DNA of 9,843 bases, taken from NCBI GenBank assembly GCA_964595455.1, contig CAZQQL010000103.1, positions 1 to 9,843 of the forward strand, in the 5' to 3' direction. Positions 1 to 6,502 of this stretch are shown piece by piece. The notes under the pieces were generated by a model, which did not search any database, was not told the DNA's origin, and was given only the letters and a program-made list of their open reading frames with translations. Within the stretch, counting starts at the first letter, position 1. Every line of letters starts with the position of its first letter. A program made the position numbers and the translations under genes. The DNA is from DAOUEG01 sp964595455. Lineage in GTDB: Bacteria > Chloroflexota > Dehalococcoidia > Dehalococcoidales > RBG-16-60-22.

Positions 1-73
1 CCTGGCCTCGGACGAATCAAAATTCACGACCGGCAGCGAACTGGTCATCGACGGCGGCTACATCACCCGGTAG
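1..73 (+). CDS. Short-chain dehydrogenase/reductase, C-terminal end only (partial)
   Basis: An open frame enters from the left edge (first full codon at position 2) and stops with TAG at 71-73, giving 23 visible residues. They read LASDESKFTTGSELVIDGGY followed by ITR. This is the classical SDR C-terminal signature: a SDxSxFxTG stretch followed by a V-DGG-Y motif. Classical SDRs are NAD(P)-dependent oxidoreductases acting on alcohols, ketones or sugars. The Rossmann glycine motif and the catalytic Ser-Tyr-Lys lie outside the window, so substrate and cofactor cannot be judged. The alcohol dehydrogenase starts 17 nt after the stop on the same strand, so the two are probably cotranscribed. The family call is firm; the specific function is unknown. 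Confidence 0.85.
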   Translation, partial: LASDESKFTTGSELVIDGGYITR

Positions 74-90
74 TCTGAAGGAGTCACAAC

Positions 91-1119
91 ATGAAAGCGC
101 TGAGATGGTACGGAGCCAGAGACCTGCGGTTCGAGGATGTTCCGGAGCCGGTCCCGGGCCCCGGAGAGGTCAAGGTCAGGATCATCTATGCGGGCATCTG
201 CGGCACGGACCTGCGGGAATACGCGGTCGGGCCGTACATGCTGCCGCCTGATACGGAGTCCATTACGCTCGGGCACGAGTTCTCCGGGGTTGTCGTCGAG
301 ATCGGTCAGGGCGTAACTGCTTTCAAGCCCGGCGACCGGGTTACCGGCCTGGGCTACCGCTACTGCGGTGAGTGTGAATGCTGTAAAAGGATGCAGTACA
401 ACATCTGCTATAACCAGGGTTTCACCGGTCTGACCGTGGACGGCTGTATGGCGGAATACCTGGTTACGCCGGACTATTCCTGCTTCAAGGTGCCGGATGC
501 CGTCGGAGACGAGACGGCTGCTCTCGTCGAACCGCTTTCCGTGGCTGTCCATGCGGTCAAGCGGGGCAATGTACAGGCCGGCGATTCCGTGGCGATTATC
601 GGCGATGGGACCATCGGCCTGTGCCTGCTCATGGCGTCGCGGGCGACCGGGGCGTCGTCGGTCCATCTGGTCTCCAAGCACGAAAAGAGGGCCGCTAAAG
701 CCATGTCAATGGGTGCGACGAGCGTCATCAGCAACGCGGACAACCCCGTTACAGCATTGCGTGAACGCACCGGCGGCATCGGCGCGGACGTCAGCTTCGA
801 GAGCGTCGGCAATAACCAGGCCGCCCAACTGGCGGTGGATGCAATCCGGCACGACGGCACAACCGTCATCGTCGGGCTGTTCGAAAAAACCGGGCAGTTC
901 AATTTCGGCGAGGTCCCGCTCGGTGAGAAGAACATCAGGGGCAGCTCCATCTACGTCCGGGAGGCCGAGGCCGTCCTGGCCATGCTGGAAGACGGGAGAC
1001 TGCGGCCTGAAGGTCTGATTTCCTCCGTCGTCCCGTTCGATGCCAACGCCGGGGCCGCCTTCGAGCAGCTCCTCAAAGACAAGGAGAACAACCTAAAAAT
1101 CCTCTTCCGCGTATCCTGA
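91..1119 (+). CDS. Zinc-dependent medium-chain alcohol dehydrogenase (butanediol/sorbitol dehydrogenase-like)
   Basis: This 342-residue protein is a cytoplasmic MDR-superfamily NAD(P)-dependent alcohol/polyol dehydrogenase that interconverts an alcohol with its ketone or aldehyde. An N-terminal GroES-like domain carries C37 (GICGTD) and the GHE motif at 61-63. C37, H62 and probably E147 (VEPLSV) would hold the catalytic zinc. The four structural-zinc cysteines are present at 92, 95, 98 and 106. The Rossmann domain has GDGTIG at 171-176. After the second beta strand the sequence is LVSKHEKR, so S195 stands where NAD-preferring members usually have Asp or Glu; NADP use is possible. The length is normal (about 340-350). 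The start is supported by GAAGGAG at 77-83, 7 nt upstream. It follows the SDR in an apparent operon and ends tail-to-tail with the flavoprotein gene. Using Glu as third zinc ligand suggests the butanediol/sorbitol/threonine dehydrogenase branch, but the substrate is not decidable. Confidence 0.93.
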   Translation: MKALRWYGARDLRFEDVPEPVPGPGEVKVRIIYAGICGTDLREYAVGPYMLPPDTESITLGHEFSGVVVEIGQGVTAFKPGDRVTGLGYRYCGECECCKRMQYNICYNQGFTGLTVDGCMAEYLVTPDYSCFKVPDAVGDETAALVEPLSVAVHAVKRGNVQAGDSVAIIGDGTIGLCLLMASRATGASSVHLVSKHEKRAAKAMSMGATSVISNADNPVTALRERTGGIGADVSFESVGNNQAAQLAVDAIRHDGTTVIVGLFEKTGQFNFGEVPLGEKNIRGSSIYVREAEAVLAMLEDGRLRPEGLISSVVPFDANAGAAFEQLLKDKENNLKILFRVS

Positions 1120-1122
1120 AAT

Positions 1123-1140
1123 CCGGTAACTAAATACCGG
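1123..1140. terminator. Small inverted repeat between convergent genes (weak terminator candidate)
   Basis: CCGGTA (1123-1128) and TACCGG (1135-1140) form a perfect 6-bp stem around a 6-nt loop. It sits where the alcohol dehydrogenase and the convergent flavoprotein gene end, and it overlaps the last codons of the flavoprotein gene. No U-tract follows on either strand, so an intrinsic terminator is only a weak possibility. Confidence 0.25.
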
Positions 1141-2629
1141 CAGCCGCGTTCTGACCCGCCAACCGGCCGAATGTCCACGCCCTGCTGTGGGTCAGCCCCG
1201 GAACGGTGGTGGGGTAGGCATTGGCAAAGAACCCGCCGGAGGTATTTCCCGCCGCAAAGAGGCCCGGAATCGGCATCCGGTCGGTGTCCATGACCTGCAT
1301 GCGGGTATTGATTTTAAGGCCGCTCAGTATCACCATACGGCGGACCTGCATGATGGTCGCGTAGTAAAGCGGCTTTTCCAGTGTCGTCAGGCGGTCGGGG
1401 TGCTTGCCGAAATCGGCGTCGTACTTGGCGCGGGCAAGTTCGTTGTAACGGTCAACGGTGGCCTGGAAAGCAGCAGTGGGAACCTTCATCTTGTTAGCCA
1501 GTTCTGGAATGGAAGGGGCGGTCACCACATTCCCTTTTTCGAGCGCTTCTTCAAGCTGCTTGGGGTTCCAGAGGTAGGTAGGCGGGCCCATGTTCTTGCA
1601 GCACTGGCTCTGCATTTTCGGCCACTCGTCATTGTACTTGGCGTCCCAGACCGCCCAGGCTTGCCGCTCCGGCTGCTGGAGCATCTGGTTGCACTCGTAA
1701 CCGTAAGGGAGGTCCTCGTTCATGAACCTTTCCCCATCATCATTGACATAAAGCCAGGGCTGCCGGGCCAGGTTGAAGAGGCCGGTATCGCTGAAATGAG
1801 CAAAGTCCCAGAGCATGGCGCAATGGGGGGCATCGTCGATGGCGGCGCCGGCCCATAGTCCCATCAGGTGGCCGTCCCCGGTGTTGACGTCCGGTTCATA
1901 GACGATCCTCAGGTCGTGCGTTATCTCCGGCAGGAACCGTTCGACGAGTTGCCGGTTGTGCCCGTAATCACCGGTGCAGAGAACAACGCCCCGCCGCGCG
2001 TTGAACTGCAGGTAATCTCCGGATGCGTCCCGGGCGATTATCCCCGTTACCCGGCCTTTCCCTTCCCGGGCCAGACGGACGCCGGGTGTGTTCCAGAAGA
2101 CTTTCACGCCCCGTTTTTCCGCGTTGTGCAGAAGCATTGAAACCAGCGTCTCCTGCTGTTTGGGCCGGAAGACATGGATTATCGGATAGTTGGGAAAGTA
2201 CCAGGGTTTGGTCGTGGTATCGAGTAATACTTCGTTACCGGCGGCTTCCGACATGTCCAGCAGCCAGTCCATGACCCTGTCGCAGTTGTCCGCCCAGGTC
2301 TTCACGAGACGCTGGTCGTTGCGATAGGCGGCAAACTCCATGATGGTGTAGATGACCCTGTCGCGGTCGATTTCCACGCCGTTCTGTTTCTGAAGACGGC
2401 TGGCGAGAGCGGCATTATGAAGACCCCGGAAATGATAGGTCTCACCCTTCTCCAGCAGTACGACCCTGGCGCCTGCTTCGGCGGCTGATAACGCCGCGGT
2501 CAGTCCCGAAACCCCGGCGCCGACTACCACGACGTCAGTATCTACGGTTTTCCTGATATCCCCGGTTGATATGGAAGGAGGTATAAACTCAGTTGTGTAA
2601 CGTTTGATTGCGCCTTTTCCGGAGTACAT
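1130..2629 (-). CDS. FAD-dependent oxidoreductase, FAD_binding_2 (fumarate reductase / ketosteroid dehydrogenase-like)
   Basis: This 499-residue flavoprotein belongs to the FAD_binding_2 superfamily, which includes soluble fumarate reductases, urocanate reductase and 3-ketosteroid delta-1-dehydrogenases. Members add or remove hydrogen across a C-C bond next to a carbonyl. After a roughly 30-residue N-terminal extension come the dinucleotide motif GAGVSG (37-42) and ADP-ribose-binding E60 (VVLLEKG). NTGDGHLMG (249-257) is the usual second FAD-contact region. The C-terminal stretch PIPGLFAAGNTSGG (about 453-466) closes the FAD site as in this family. No signal peptide, Tat motif, heme or FMN domain is visible, so it is probably cytoplasmic and single-domain. 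AAGGGAG lies 10 nt upstream of the chosen ATG. The gene is divergent from the ligase gene and overlaps nothing. Catalytic residues cannot be assigned by eye, so reductase versus dehydrogenase is open. Confidence 0.9.
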   Translation of the reverse strand: MYSGKGAIKRYTTEFIPPSISTGDIRKTVDTDVVVVGAGVSGLTAALSAAEAGARVVLLEKGETYHFRGLHNAALASRLQKQNGVEIDRDRVIYTIMEFAAYRNDQRLVKTWADNCDRVMDWLLDMSEAAGNEVLLDTTTKPWYFPNYPIIHVFRPKQQETLVSMLLHNAEKRGVKVFWNTPGVRLAREGKGRVTGIIARDASGDYLQFNARRGVVLCTGDYGHNRQLVERFLPEITHDLRIVYEPDVNTGDGHLMGLWAGAAIDDAPHCAMLWDFAHFSDTGLFNLARQPWLYVNDDGERFMNEDLPYGYECNQMLQQPERQAWAVWDAKYNDEWPKMQSQCCKNMGPPTYLWNPKQLEEALEKGNVVTAPSIPELANKMKVPTAAFQATVDRYNELARAKYDADFGKHPDRLTTLEKPLYYATIMQVRRMVILSGLKINTRMQVMDTDRMPIPGLFAAGNTSGGFFANAYPTTVPGLTHSRAWTFGRLAGQNAAAGI

Positions 2630-2661
2630 ATTGAATCATCTCCCTTCCGCGGTTTGAACAA

Positions 2662-2690
2662 ACTATGGCACTTTTTGGCCTGACGGTCAA
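2662..2690 (-). promoter_or_regulatory. Putative sigma70-type promoter for the FAD_binding_2 gene
   Basis: On the minus strand, TTGACC (-35, 2685-2690) and CATAGT (-10, 2662-2667) are separated by 17 nt. Transcription would start near 2655, leaving a leader of about 25 nt that holds the AAGGGAG ribosome binding site. The -35 box overlaps a short palindrome, TGACGGTCA (2681-2689). The assignment is by consensus match only. Confidence 0.4.
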
Positions 2691-2716
2691 GATAGTTCAA
2701 AAATACAACGTTTTTA

Positions 2717-2746
2717 TTGCTCCCGGACCAAGGTTGATGATAGAAT
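2717..2746 (+). promoter_or_regulatory. Putative promoter for the ligase / peptidase E-like operon
   Basis: TTGCTC (2717-2722) and TAGAAT (2741-2746) are spaced by 18 nt in the A/T-rich divergent region upstream of the ligase. They predict a start near 2753 and a leader of about 34 nt containing GGAG at 2776-2779. The -10 box is good (5 of 6) and the -35 box is mediocre. Confidence 0.3.
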
Positions 2747-2786
2747 TAGTTGACCATTTCACTCTTAAAAAGGCCGGAGACGCCTC

Positions 2787-4109
2787 ATGCCCGATAATCC
2801 TGGAACTCTATCCGAATACGAACGGCGCTCTCTGGCTGTGCTGGAGAAGGCGCTCGCCGAGGTTGGAGCGTACCGCTCCTGGCGGATGTACGATCCCGGT
2901 CCGGCCCATCCCGTCAACAAACGCTACGCCGCCATGCCCGCGCTGACCAAGACCGATATCCGTGAACACTTTCCCCTGGGGTTCATACCGCCGGACAGGG
3001 ACTTTCAGCAGGGGCTGGAGAGTAGGGAGATAGGCCTTGTCGAGACGAGCGGCAGCATCGGCGACAAGGTAACGAACATCTGGAACCAGAAGTGGTGGGA
3101 CGCCTCGGAACGGTCCTCATGGAAACTCAATTCCGTGGCGGCACGGGTAGCTGCGGGAGACCATCCGGAGGCTATCCTGGTCAACGCTCTCAACGTCGGG
3201 ATCCCATCCGATCGAGAGGAACTCCCCATGGAAAAACGCCGCCTGGGGCGTTTTCTTTATCTTAATGAGAAGACTGATAATGCATCCTGGACGTCCGGCC
3301 ACATGGACCGGATGCTGCGGGAACTGGGCATCTTCCGGCCGGTTGTCCTGGAGGCCAACCCCTCGCTGCTGGCTAAATTTTGCCGCTACATCACTGCCAA
3401 CCGGAAAACGGTATACCAGCCTCAGCTGATTATATTGACCTACGAATACCCATCATTGCTCCACCTTCGGCAGATACGCCGCGTTTTCAAGACCCCGGTG
3501 GCAAGTTCCTATGGGTCCACGGAAAACGGCTGTGTCTTCATGGAATGCGAGGAAGGCCGGTTCCATCAGAACACCGGGTACTGCCGGGTGGACTTCCAGC
3601 CCTTCAAGACGGAACACGGCGGACCGCGACTGGGGAGGATACTGGTAACGACGTTCAACAATCCCTGGTACTACCTGGTCCGGTTCGATGTTGGGGACCT
3701 GGTCCGACTCAGCAGGGAAGCCACCTGCGCCTGCGGGAGAAACGGCGGACTGGTGCTGGACAGCGTCGAAGGTCGTGCGGCGAATCTGACGTTCACCACC
3801 GCCGGCAGACCGGTCACCCTGGGGGAACTGGACCGGAAGCTAAGCGTCCTTGAAGGGATCGATGCCTACCAGTTGGAACAGACGGAAAAGGACCTGTTTC
3901 GCCTGTGCCTGGCGACCCTGCGGAGGGACACTAAGAAGCTGTGTACGGAAGCAGTGAAGCTGCTGAAAGACCTCTATGGCAATGACGCCGATATCGAGGT
4001 TGTTTACCGGGACGAAATCCCCCAGGAAGCCAGCGGCAAGTACAGCCTGGCGCGGGCATCATTCCCGTTTGACATCATGCACTACCTGGAAACCGCTGCT
4101 CTGGACTGA
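2787..4109 (+). CDS. Phenylacetate-CoA ligase / coenzyme F390 synthetase-like adenylating enzyme
   Basis: This 440-residue protein has the size and motif order of PaaK-like AMP-forming ligases, which activate a carboxylic acid as an acyl-adenylate and usually transfer it to CoA. The ATP-binding loop reads ETSGSIGDK (86-94). The A5-type motif is SSYGSTENG (240-248), and the ribose-binding motif RFDVGD is at 299-304 in place of the usual R/Y-x-TGD. A CxCGR element (C314, C316) is followed by an EGR (328-330), as in PaaK where the matching region reads CxCGR...GR. The C-terminal ASGK (415-418) supplies the likely catalytic lysine. The start at 2787 has GGAG 7 nt upstream. The gene lies divergent from the flavoprotein and 14 nt before the peptidase E-like gene, probably in one transcript. 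The acid could be aromatic, but the substrate and even CoA as acceptor are unproven. A terminator-like hairpin lies inside the gene near 3233-3258. Confidence 0.82.
   Translation: MPDNPGTLSEYERRSLAVLEKALAEVGAYRSWRMYDPGPAHPVNKRYAAMPALTKTDIREHFPLGFIPPDRDFQQGLESREIGLVETSGSIGDKVTNIWNQKWWDASERSSWKLNSVAARVAAGDHPEAILVNALNVGIPSDREELPMEKRRLGRFLYLNEKTDNASWTSGHMDRMLRELGIFRPVVLEANPSLLAKFCRYITANRKTVYQPQLIILTYEYPSLLHLRQIRRVFKTPVASSYGSTENGCVFMECEEGRFHQNTGYCRVDFQPFKTEHGGPRLGRILVTTFNNPWYYLVRFDVGDLVRLSREATCACGRNGGLVLDSVEGRAANLTFTTAGRPVTLGELDRKLSVLEGIDAYQLEQTEKDLFRLCLATLRRDTKKLCTEAVKLLKDLYGNDADIEVVYRDEIPQEASGKYSLARASFPFDIMHYLETAALD
3233..3258 (+). other. Intragenic terminator-like hairpin in the ligase gene
   Basis: AAAACGCC (3233-3240) and GGCGTTTT (3247-3254) form a perfect 8-bp stem with a 6-nt loop, and the T-rich run TTTTCTTTAT (3251-3260) begins in and follows the right arm. 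This is the shape of an intrinsic terminator, but it lies within codons 149-158 of the ligase. Premature termination, or chance, are both possible. Confidence 0.4.
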
Positions 4110-4123
4110 CCGGAGGAGAAAAT

Positions 4124-4831
4124 ATGACCATTGATCTGAAACCAGTCTACTTGATGGCCGGAGGGCCCGGAAGAAGTCGCAAACAGGACCCTGTTCTCTC
4201 CCTTGTCCTGCGTGAAAGCGGCAAATCCGCGCCTTCCGTCGGCTACGTGGGTACAGCCAGCGATGACGATGCCCGGTTCTTCGGGTTCATGACCGCGGAA
4301 ATCAAAGCCGCCGGTGCCGGAAAAATTGAACACGCGATCATCACTCCGGCCCGCGCCGACCTCAAGAAGGCGAGGAGCATCCTTACCTCCTCGGACGTCA
4401 TCTTCATCGGCGGCGGGGATGTGGAACGGGGCATGGAAGTCCTCCGGGAAAAGGACATGGCGGATTTCCTGGTGGACCTGTACCGGCAGGGCAAGCCGTT
4501 TTTCGGGGTGTCGGCGGGGAGCATCATGCTGGGAAAAGAATGGGTGCGCTGGCCCGACCCTGACGATGAAGACTCGGCGGAACTGTTCCCGTGCCTCGGT
4601 ATAGCGCCGGTCATCTGCGATACCCATGCCGAAGATGACGACTGGCAGGAACTCAAAGCGCTGCTGGCGCTGGAGAAAGACGGCGCCGAAGGCTACGGCA
4701 TTCCTTCCGGCGCCACGCTCAAAGTATCACCAGATAGTGCTGTGGAAGCGTTCAGCGGTGCGGTCGCGCACTATGTCCGGCGAGACGGCCAAGTTGAAAC
4801 GATGCCTGAGATTGCGCCGCTCCGACAATAA
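4124..4831 (+). CDS. Peptidase E-like (S51 family) / type 1 glutamine amidotransferase-like protein
   Basis: This 235-residue protein has the class I glutamine amidotransferase-like fold of peptidase E and cyanophycinase, serine hydrolases that cleave Asp-linked peptides. An early MAGGPG turn (11-16) is followed by IFIGGGDVERG (93-103), the conserved glycine-rich motif. The nucleophile elbow is GVSAGS (128-133) with S130 as likely nucleophile, and DTH (166-168) supplies the likely catalytic H168. An acidic partner cannot be assigned by eye. No signal peptide is visible, so it should be cytoplasmic. GGAGGAG (4112-4118) lies 5 nt before the ATG, a strong ribosome binding site, and the gene begins 14 nt after the ligase. 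It is followed by a strong terminator hairpin. Peptidase E itself acts on Asp-X dipeptides; here the partnership with an adenylating enzyme leaves room for another amide or acyl hydrolase role, which is speculation. Confidence 0.85.
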   Translation: MTIDLKPVYLMAGGPGRSRKQDPVLSLVLRESGKSAPSVGYVGTASDDDARFFGFMTAEIKAAGAGKIEHAIITPARADLKKARSILTSSDVIFIGGGDVERGMEVLREKDMADFLVDLYRQGKPFFGVSAGSIMLGKEWVRWPDPDDEDSAELFPCLGIAPVICDTHAEDDDWQELKALLALEKDGAEGYGIPSGATLKVSPDSAVEAFSGAVAHYVRRDGQVETMPEIAPLRQ

Positions 4832-4841
4832 ATCCAGTCCG

Positions 4842-4882
4842 ATAAAGCCTGTGTATGCTATCCCATATACCGGCTTTATTTT
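4842..4882. terminator. Bidirectional intrinsic terminator between convergent genes
   Basis: ATAAAGCC (4842-4849) pairs with GGCTTTAT (4872-4879). After one T-C mismatch, GTGTATG (4851-4857) pairs with CATATAC (4864-4870) with one G-T wobble, around a 6-nt loop. The plus strand then runs TTTT (4879-4882), and the A/T-rich base gives a U-rich tail on the minus strand too. The hairpin ends 18 nt beyond the stop of the URO-D gene and starts 11 nt beyond the stop of the peptidase E-like gene, so it probably terminates both convergent transcripts. Confidence 0.75.
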
Positions 4883-4899
4883 ACTCATGGAGCGTTAAG

Positions 4900-6249
4900 T
4901 TACTGGTACCAGCCGTACTCCCTGGCGGCTTCCACCATCGCCTTGATGTTTTCCAGCTTCGGGTTGTCCGGGTAAGCGCCGGGAGAGAGGATATAGCCGC
5001 CGTCCGCTCCGACGGTCTCGATGAGGTTGCGGCAGTACTTCTTGACTTCGTCCGGCCCGCTGGTGACGACCAGGGAAGAAGGGACGTTCCCCTGGATGCT
5101 GCAGTCTTTTCCCAGGACCTCTTTGGCGCGTTTCATATCCGTCTGGTCGAACCACCAGGAAACAAAACCCTTGGGGAACTGGTTGACATAATCAAGCCGG
5201 GAGTTGTATCCGCCCTCGGCGAACAGGTGCTGTATCAGGCCTTCCTTGATGAAGGCGTCCATGCACTTCTTGAGGGACGGCCAGTAGAATGTCTCGAACT
5301 GGGCCTGGGACATCCACCCGTCGGCGCCCTTGTGCAGGGGATAGCCGACCAGGTAAGCGTTGTCGATGCCGGGACTGTTGAGCACATTGGCTATGGCTAC
5401 CTCGGTGATCACTTCCAGGGCGGCAAGCAGTTTCTTGGGGCGCCGGTACATGTCTTTCATGATGTTGGTCGTACCGCGGAGCGTGTCCCCGATCATATCG
5501 AACGGGGCTATACAGAAACCCCCGAATGACGAAGCGAAACCGCGGGCGGCTCCCATCCCCATGTATTTACCCATCGCGGCGCCCTGCTTCTGGAATATCT
5601 CACCGGCTTTCAGGAATGTGTTGAACATCGTCTGGACCGGGGGAGCGCCGAACACCCCGAGCGTGGCCAGATGAGCGTTCTCGAGGATGTTCGTAAAAGG
5701 CTGGAACATGCGGAACGGCTCGAACGCGCCCATAACGCGGGGAAGGTACTTGCGGAGCCAGAAATCCGAGGGGTCGCGGATGAGGTCGTCGTATTCATCG
5801 GCTGTCATGTACTCCCCTTCGACATACTGCCAGCCGGAAGCATTGTTCGGCAGGCCGTGTCCCGGCCAGGAGTATAGCCGGTAATCAAGAAGTTCCATGA
5901 CCTGTCCGGAGATGGCCATCGGCATGGAGAAAGATTCCAGGTCTTCGGCGTACTTCTCGTTGAATTTCACCGCCGCTTCAAAAGCCTTCTCCGGCTCGTA
6001 GAACATGGTGCGGGTATCCAGCCCGGCCATGACCAGGGGGAGGTTGCCGGCGTTGACGCTCACCGGGACGCGGTCCGGTTTCTGTAGATTGTACACGTCG
6101 ATCTGGCGTTTCACCCGGATATTGTAGTTTTCTTTCGCCCTGGGGCTGACAAAATCGATGTTTTCGCTGGATTTCCGGTAACGTTCCAGCCGGTAGGTGC
6201 GCTTCTCTTCCGGGGTCATCGTTGCCCAGTTCTCAGGTTTCATTGCCAT
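4900..6249 (-). CDS. URO-D superfamily protein (MtaA/methylcobamide methyltransferase-like, divergent)
   Basis: This 449-residue protein has the TIM-barrel pattern of the URO-D superfamily, which covers uroporphyrinogen decarboxylase and corrinoid-dependent methyltransferases such as MtaA. Supporting stretches are KPDRVPVSV (57-65, early strand), QGNVP (386-390) and ILSPGAYPDNPKLENI (420-435, the end-of-barrel signature). In MtaA-type enzymes zinc is held by an HxC pair and a late Cys in the PGC position. Here the first site reads QHLFAEG (H341, no following Cys) and the second reads SPGA, with Ala425 in place of Cys. The RPP-x-W-x-MRQAGRY motif of true uroporphyrinogen decarboxylase is also absent, so heme synthesis is unlikely. 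It is longer than typical members (about 340-380) because of an N-terminal extension. The Shine-Dalgarno spacing favours Met3 (6241-6243) as the real start. It stands alone, with no corrinoid protein gene next to it, so its reaction is unknown. Confidence 0.85.
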   Translation of the reverse strand: MAMKPENWATMTPEEKRTYRLERYRKSSENIDFVSPRAKENYNIRVKRQIDVYNLQKPDRVPVSVNAGNLPLVMAGLDTRTMFYEPEKAFEAAVKFNEKYAEDLESFSMPMAISGQVMELLDYRLYSWPGHGLPNNASGWQYVEGEYMTADEYDDLIRDPSDFWLRKYLPRVMGAFEPFRMFQPFTNILENAHLATLGVFGAPPVQTMFNTFLKAGEIFQKQGAAMGKYMGMGAARGFASSFGGFCIAPFDMIGDTLRGTTNIMKDMYRRPKKLLAALEVITEVAIANVLNSPGIDNAYLVGYPLHKGADGWMSQAQFETFYWPSLKKCMDAFIKEGLIQHLFAEGGYNSRLDYVNQFPKGFVSWWFDQTDMKRAKEVLGKDCSIQGNVPSSLVVTSGPDEVKKYCRNLIETVGADGGYILSPGAYPDNPKLENIKAMVEAAREYGWYQ

Positions 6250-6250
6250 G

Positions 6251-6258
6251 CTTCCTTT
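6251..6258 (-). promoter_or_regulatory. Ribosome binding site of the URO-D gene, favouring the internal Met3 start
   Basis: On the minus strand AAAGGAAG (6251-6258) is the only purine-rich site. Its AGGA core is 3 nt from the first ATG (6247-6249) but 9 nt from the ATG of Met3 (6241-6243). The second spacing is the normal one, so translation probably begins at 6243 and the protein has 447 residues. Confidence 0.55.
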
Positions 6259-6333
6259 CGGTCACTTATTGGGGATTCACTCAGGACACGAATGTTCTCT
6301 GTTCTGCGGGAAGGCCGTAGAAACGACAATAAA

Positions 6334-6362
6334 ATGTTAGCAGGGTCGGCTGTAAAACTCAA
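6334..6362 (-). promoter_or_regulatory. Putative promoter of the URO-D gene
   Basis: On the minus strand TTGAGT (6357-6362) and TAACAT (6334-6339) are 17 nt apart, each matching the sigma70 consensus at 4 of 6 positions. Other weak box pairs exist in the same stretch, so this is one candidate only. The predicted leader is about 80 nt, and I see no convincing riboswitch in it. Confidence 0.25.
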
Positions 6363-6450
6363 ACCTGCGGGAGACGATTGTTCAGAAGAAGACGTTAAAA
6401 ACACCGGCCATTTTTCCCCTCCGCAAGTTGTTCCAACTATGTAGGAATTC

Positions 6451-6479
6451 TTGACAAATACAGCCGTTGGGTATTTACT
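6451..6479 (+). promoter_or_regulatory. Sigma70-type promoter of the tandem flavoprotein operon
   Basis: A perfect TTGACA (-35, 6451-6456) is followed after 17 nt by TTTACT (6474-6479; 4 of 6 to TATAAT). The start would be near 6486, so the leader is only about 17 nt and carries AAGGAGG at 6490-6496. A near-palindrome, AGTTGTTCCAACT (6426-6438), lies 12 nt upstream of the -35 box and could be an operator. Confidence 0.55.
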
Positions 6480-6489
6480 GTACCGCAAG

Positions 6490-6496
6490 AAGGAGG
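6490..6496 (+). promoter_or_regulatory. Strong ribosome binding site fixing the start of the first flavoprotein
   Basis: AAGGAGG lies 6 nt before the ATG at 6503. An in-frame ATG at 6467 exists but has no Shine-Dalgarno sequence and falls inside the promoter spacer, so the start at 6503 is the one to use. Confidence 0.85.
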
Positions 6497-6502
6497 CGCG
6501 GC

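Noticed and set aside
58..950. Minus-strand open frames opposite the alcohol dehydrogenase
   Set aside because: The zinc and Rossmann motifs on the plus strand fix the coding strand; the antisense products are low-complexity and rich in Arg, Pro and Ser.
1187..2274. Plus-strand open frames opposite the FAD_binding_2 gene
   Set aside because: They are shadows of the minus-strand flavoprotein gene, whose motifs run the full length; no ribosome binding site or domain supports them.
2665..2946. Open frame of 93 codons starting in the divergent promoter region
   Set aside because: It overlaps the ligase start in another frame, lacks a ribosome binding site and would leave no room for the ligase leader.
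4900..6249. Uroporphyrinogen decarboxylase (hemE) for heme synthesis
   Set aside because: The N-terminal RQAGRY active-site motif is missing, the protein is too long, and no heme pathway genes are adjacent.
6250..6450. Cobalamin or other riboswitch before the URO-D gene
   Set aside because: I could not find a conserved box or multi-helix structure; only scattered short repeats such as CTGCGGGA are visible.
6467..6502. Earlier in-frame ATG for the first flavoprotein
   Set aside because: It lies within the promoter spacer, has no Shine-Dalgarno sequence, and adds an Arg-rich stretch unlike the family; the AAGGAGG-led ATG at 6503 is far better.
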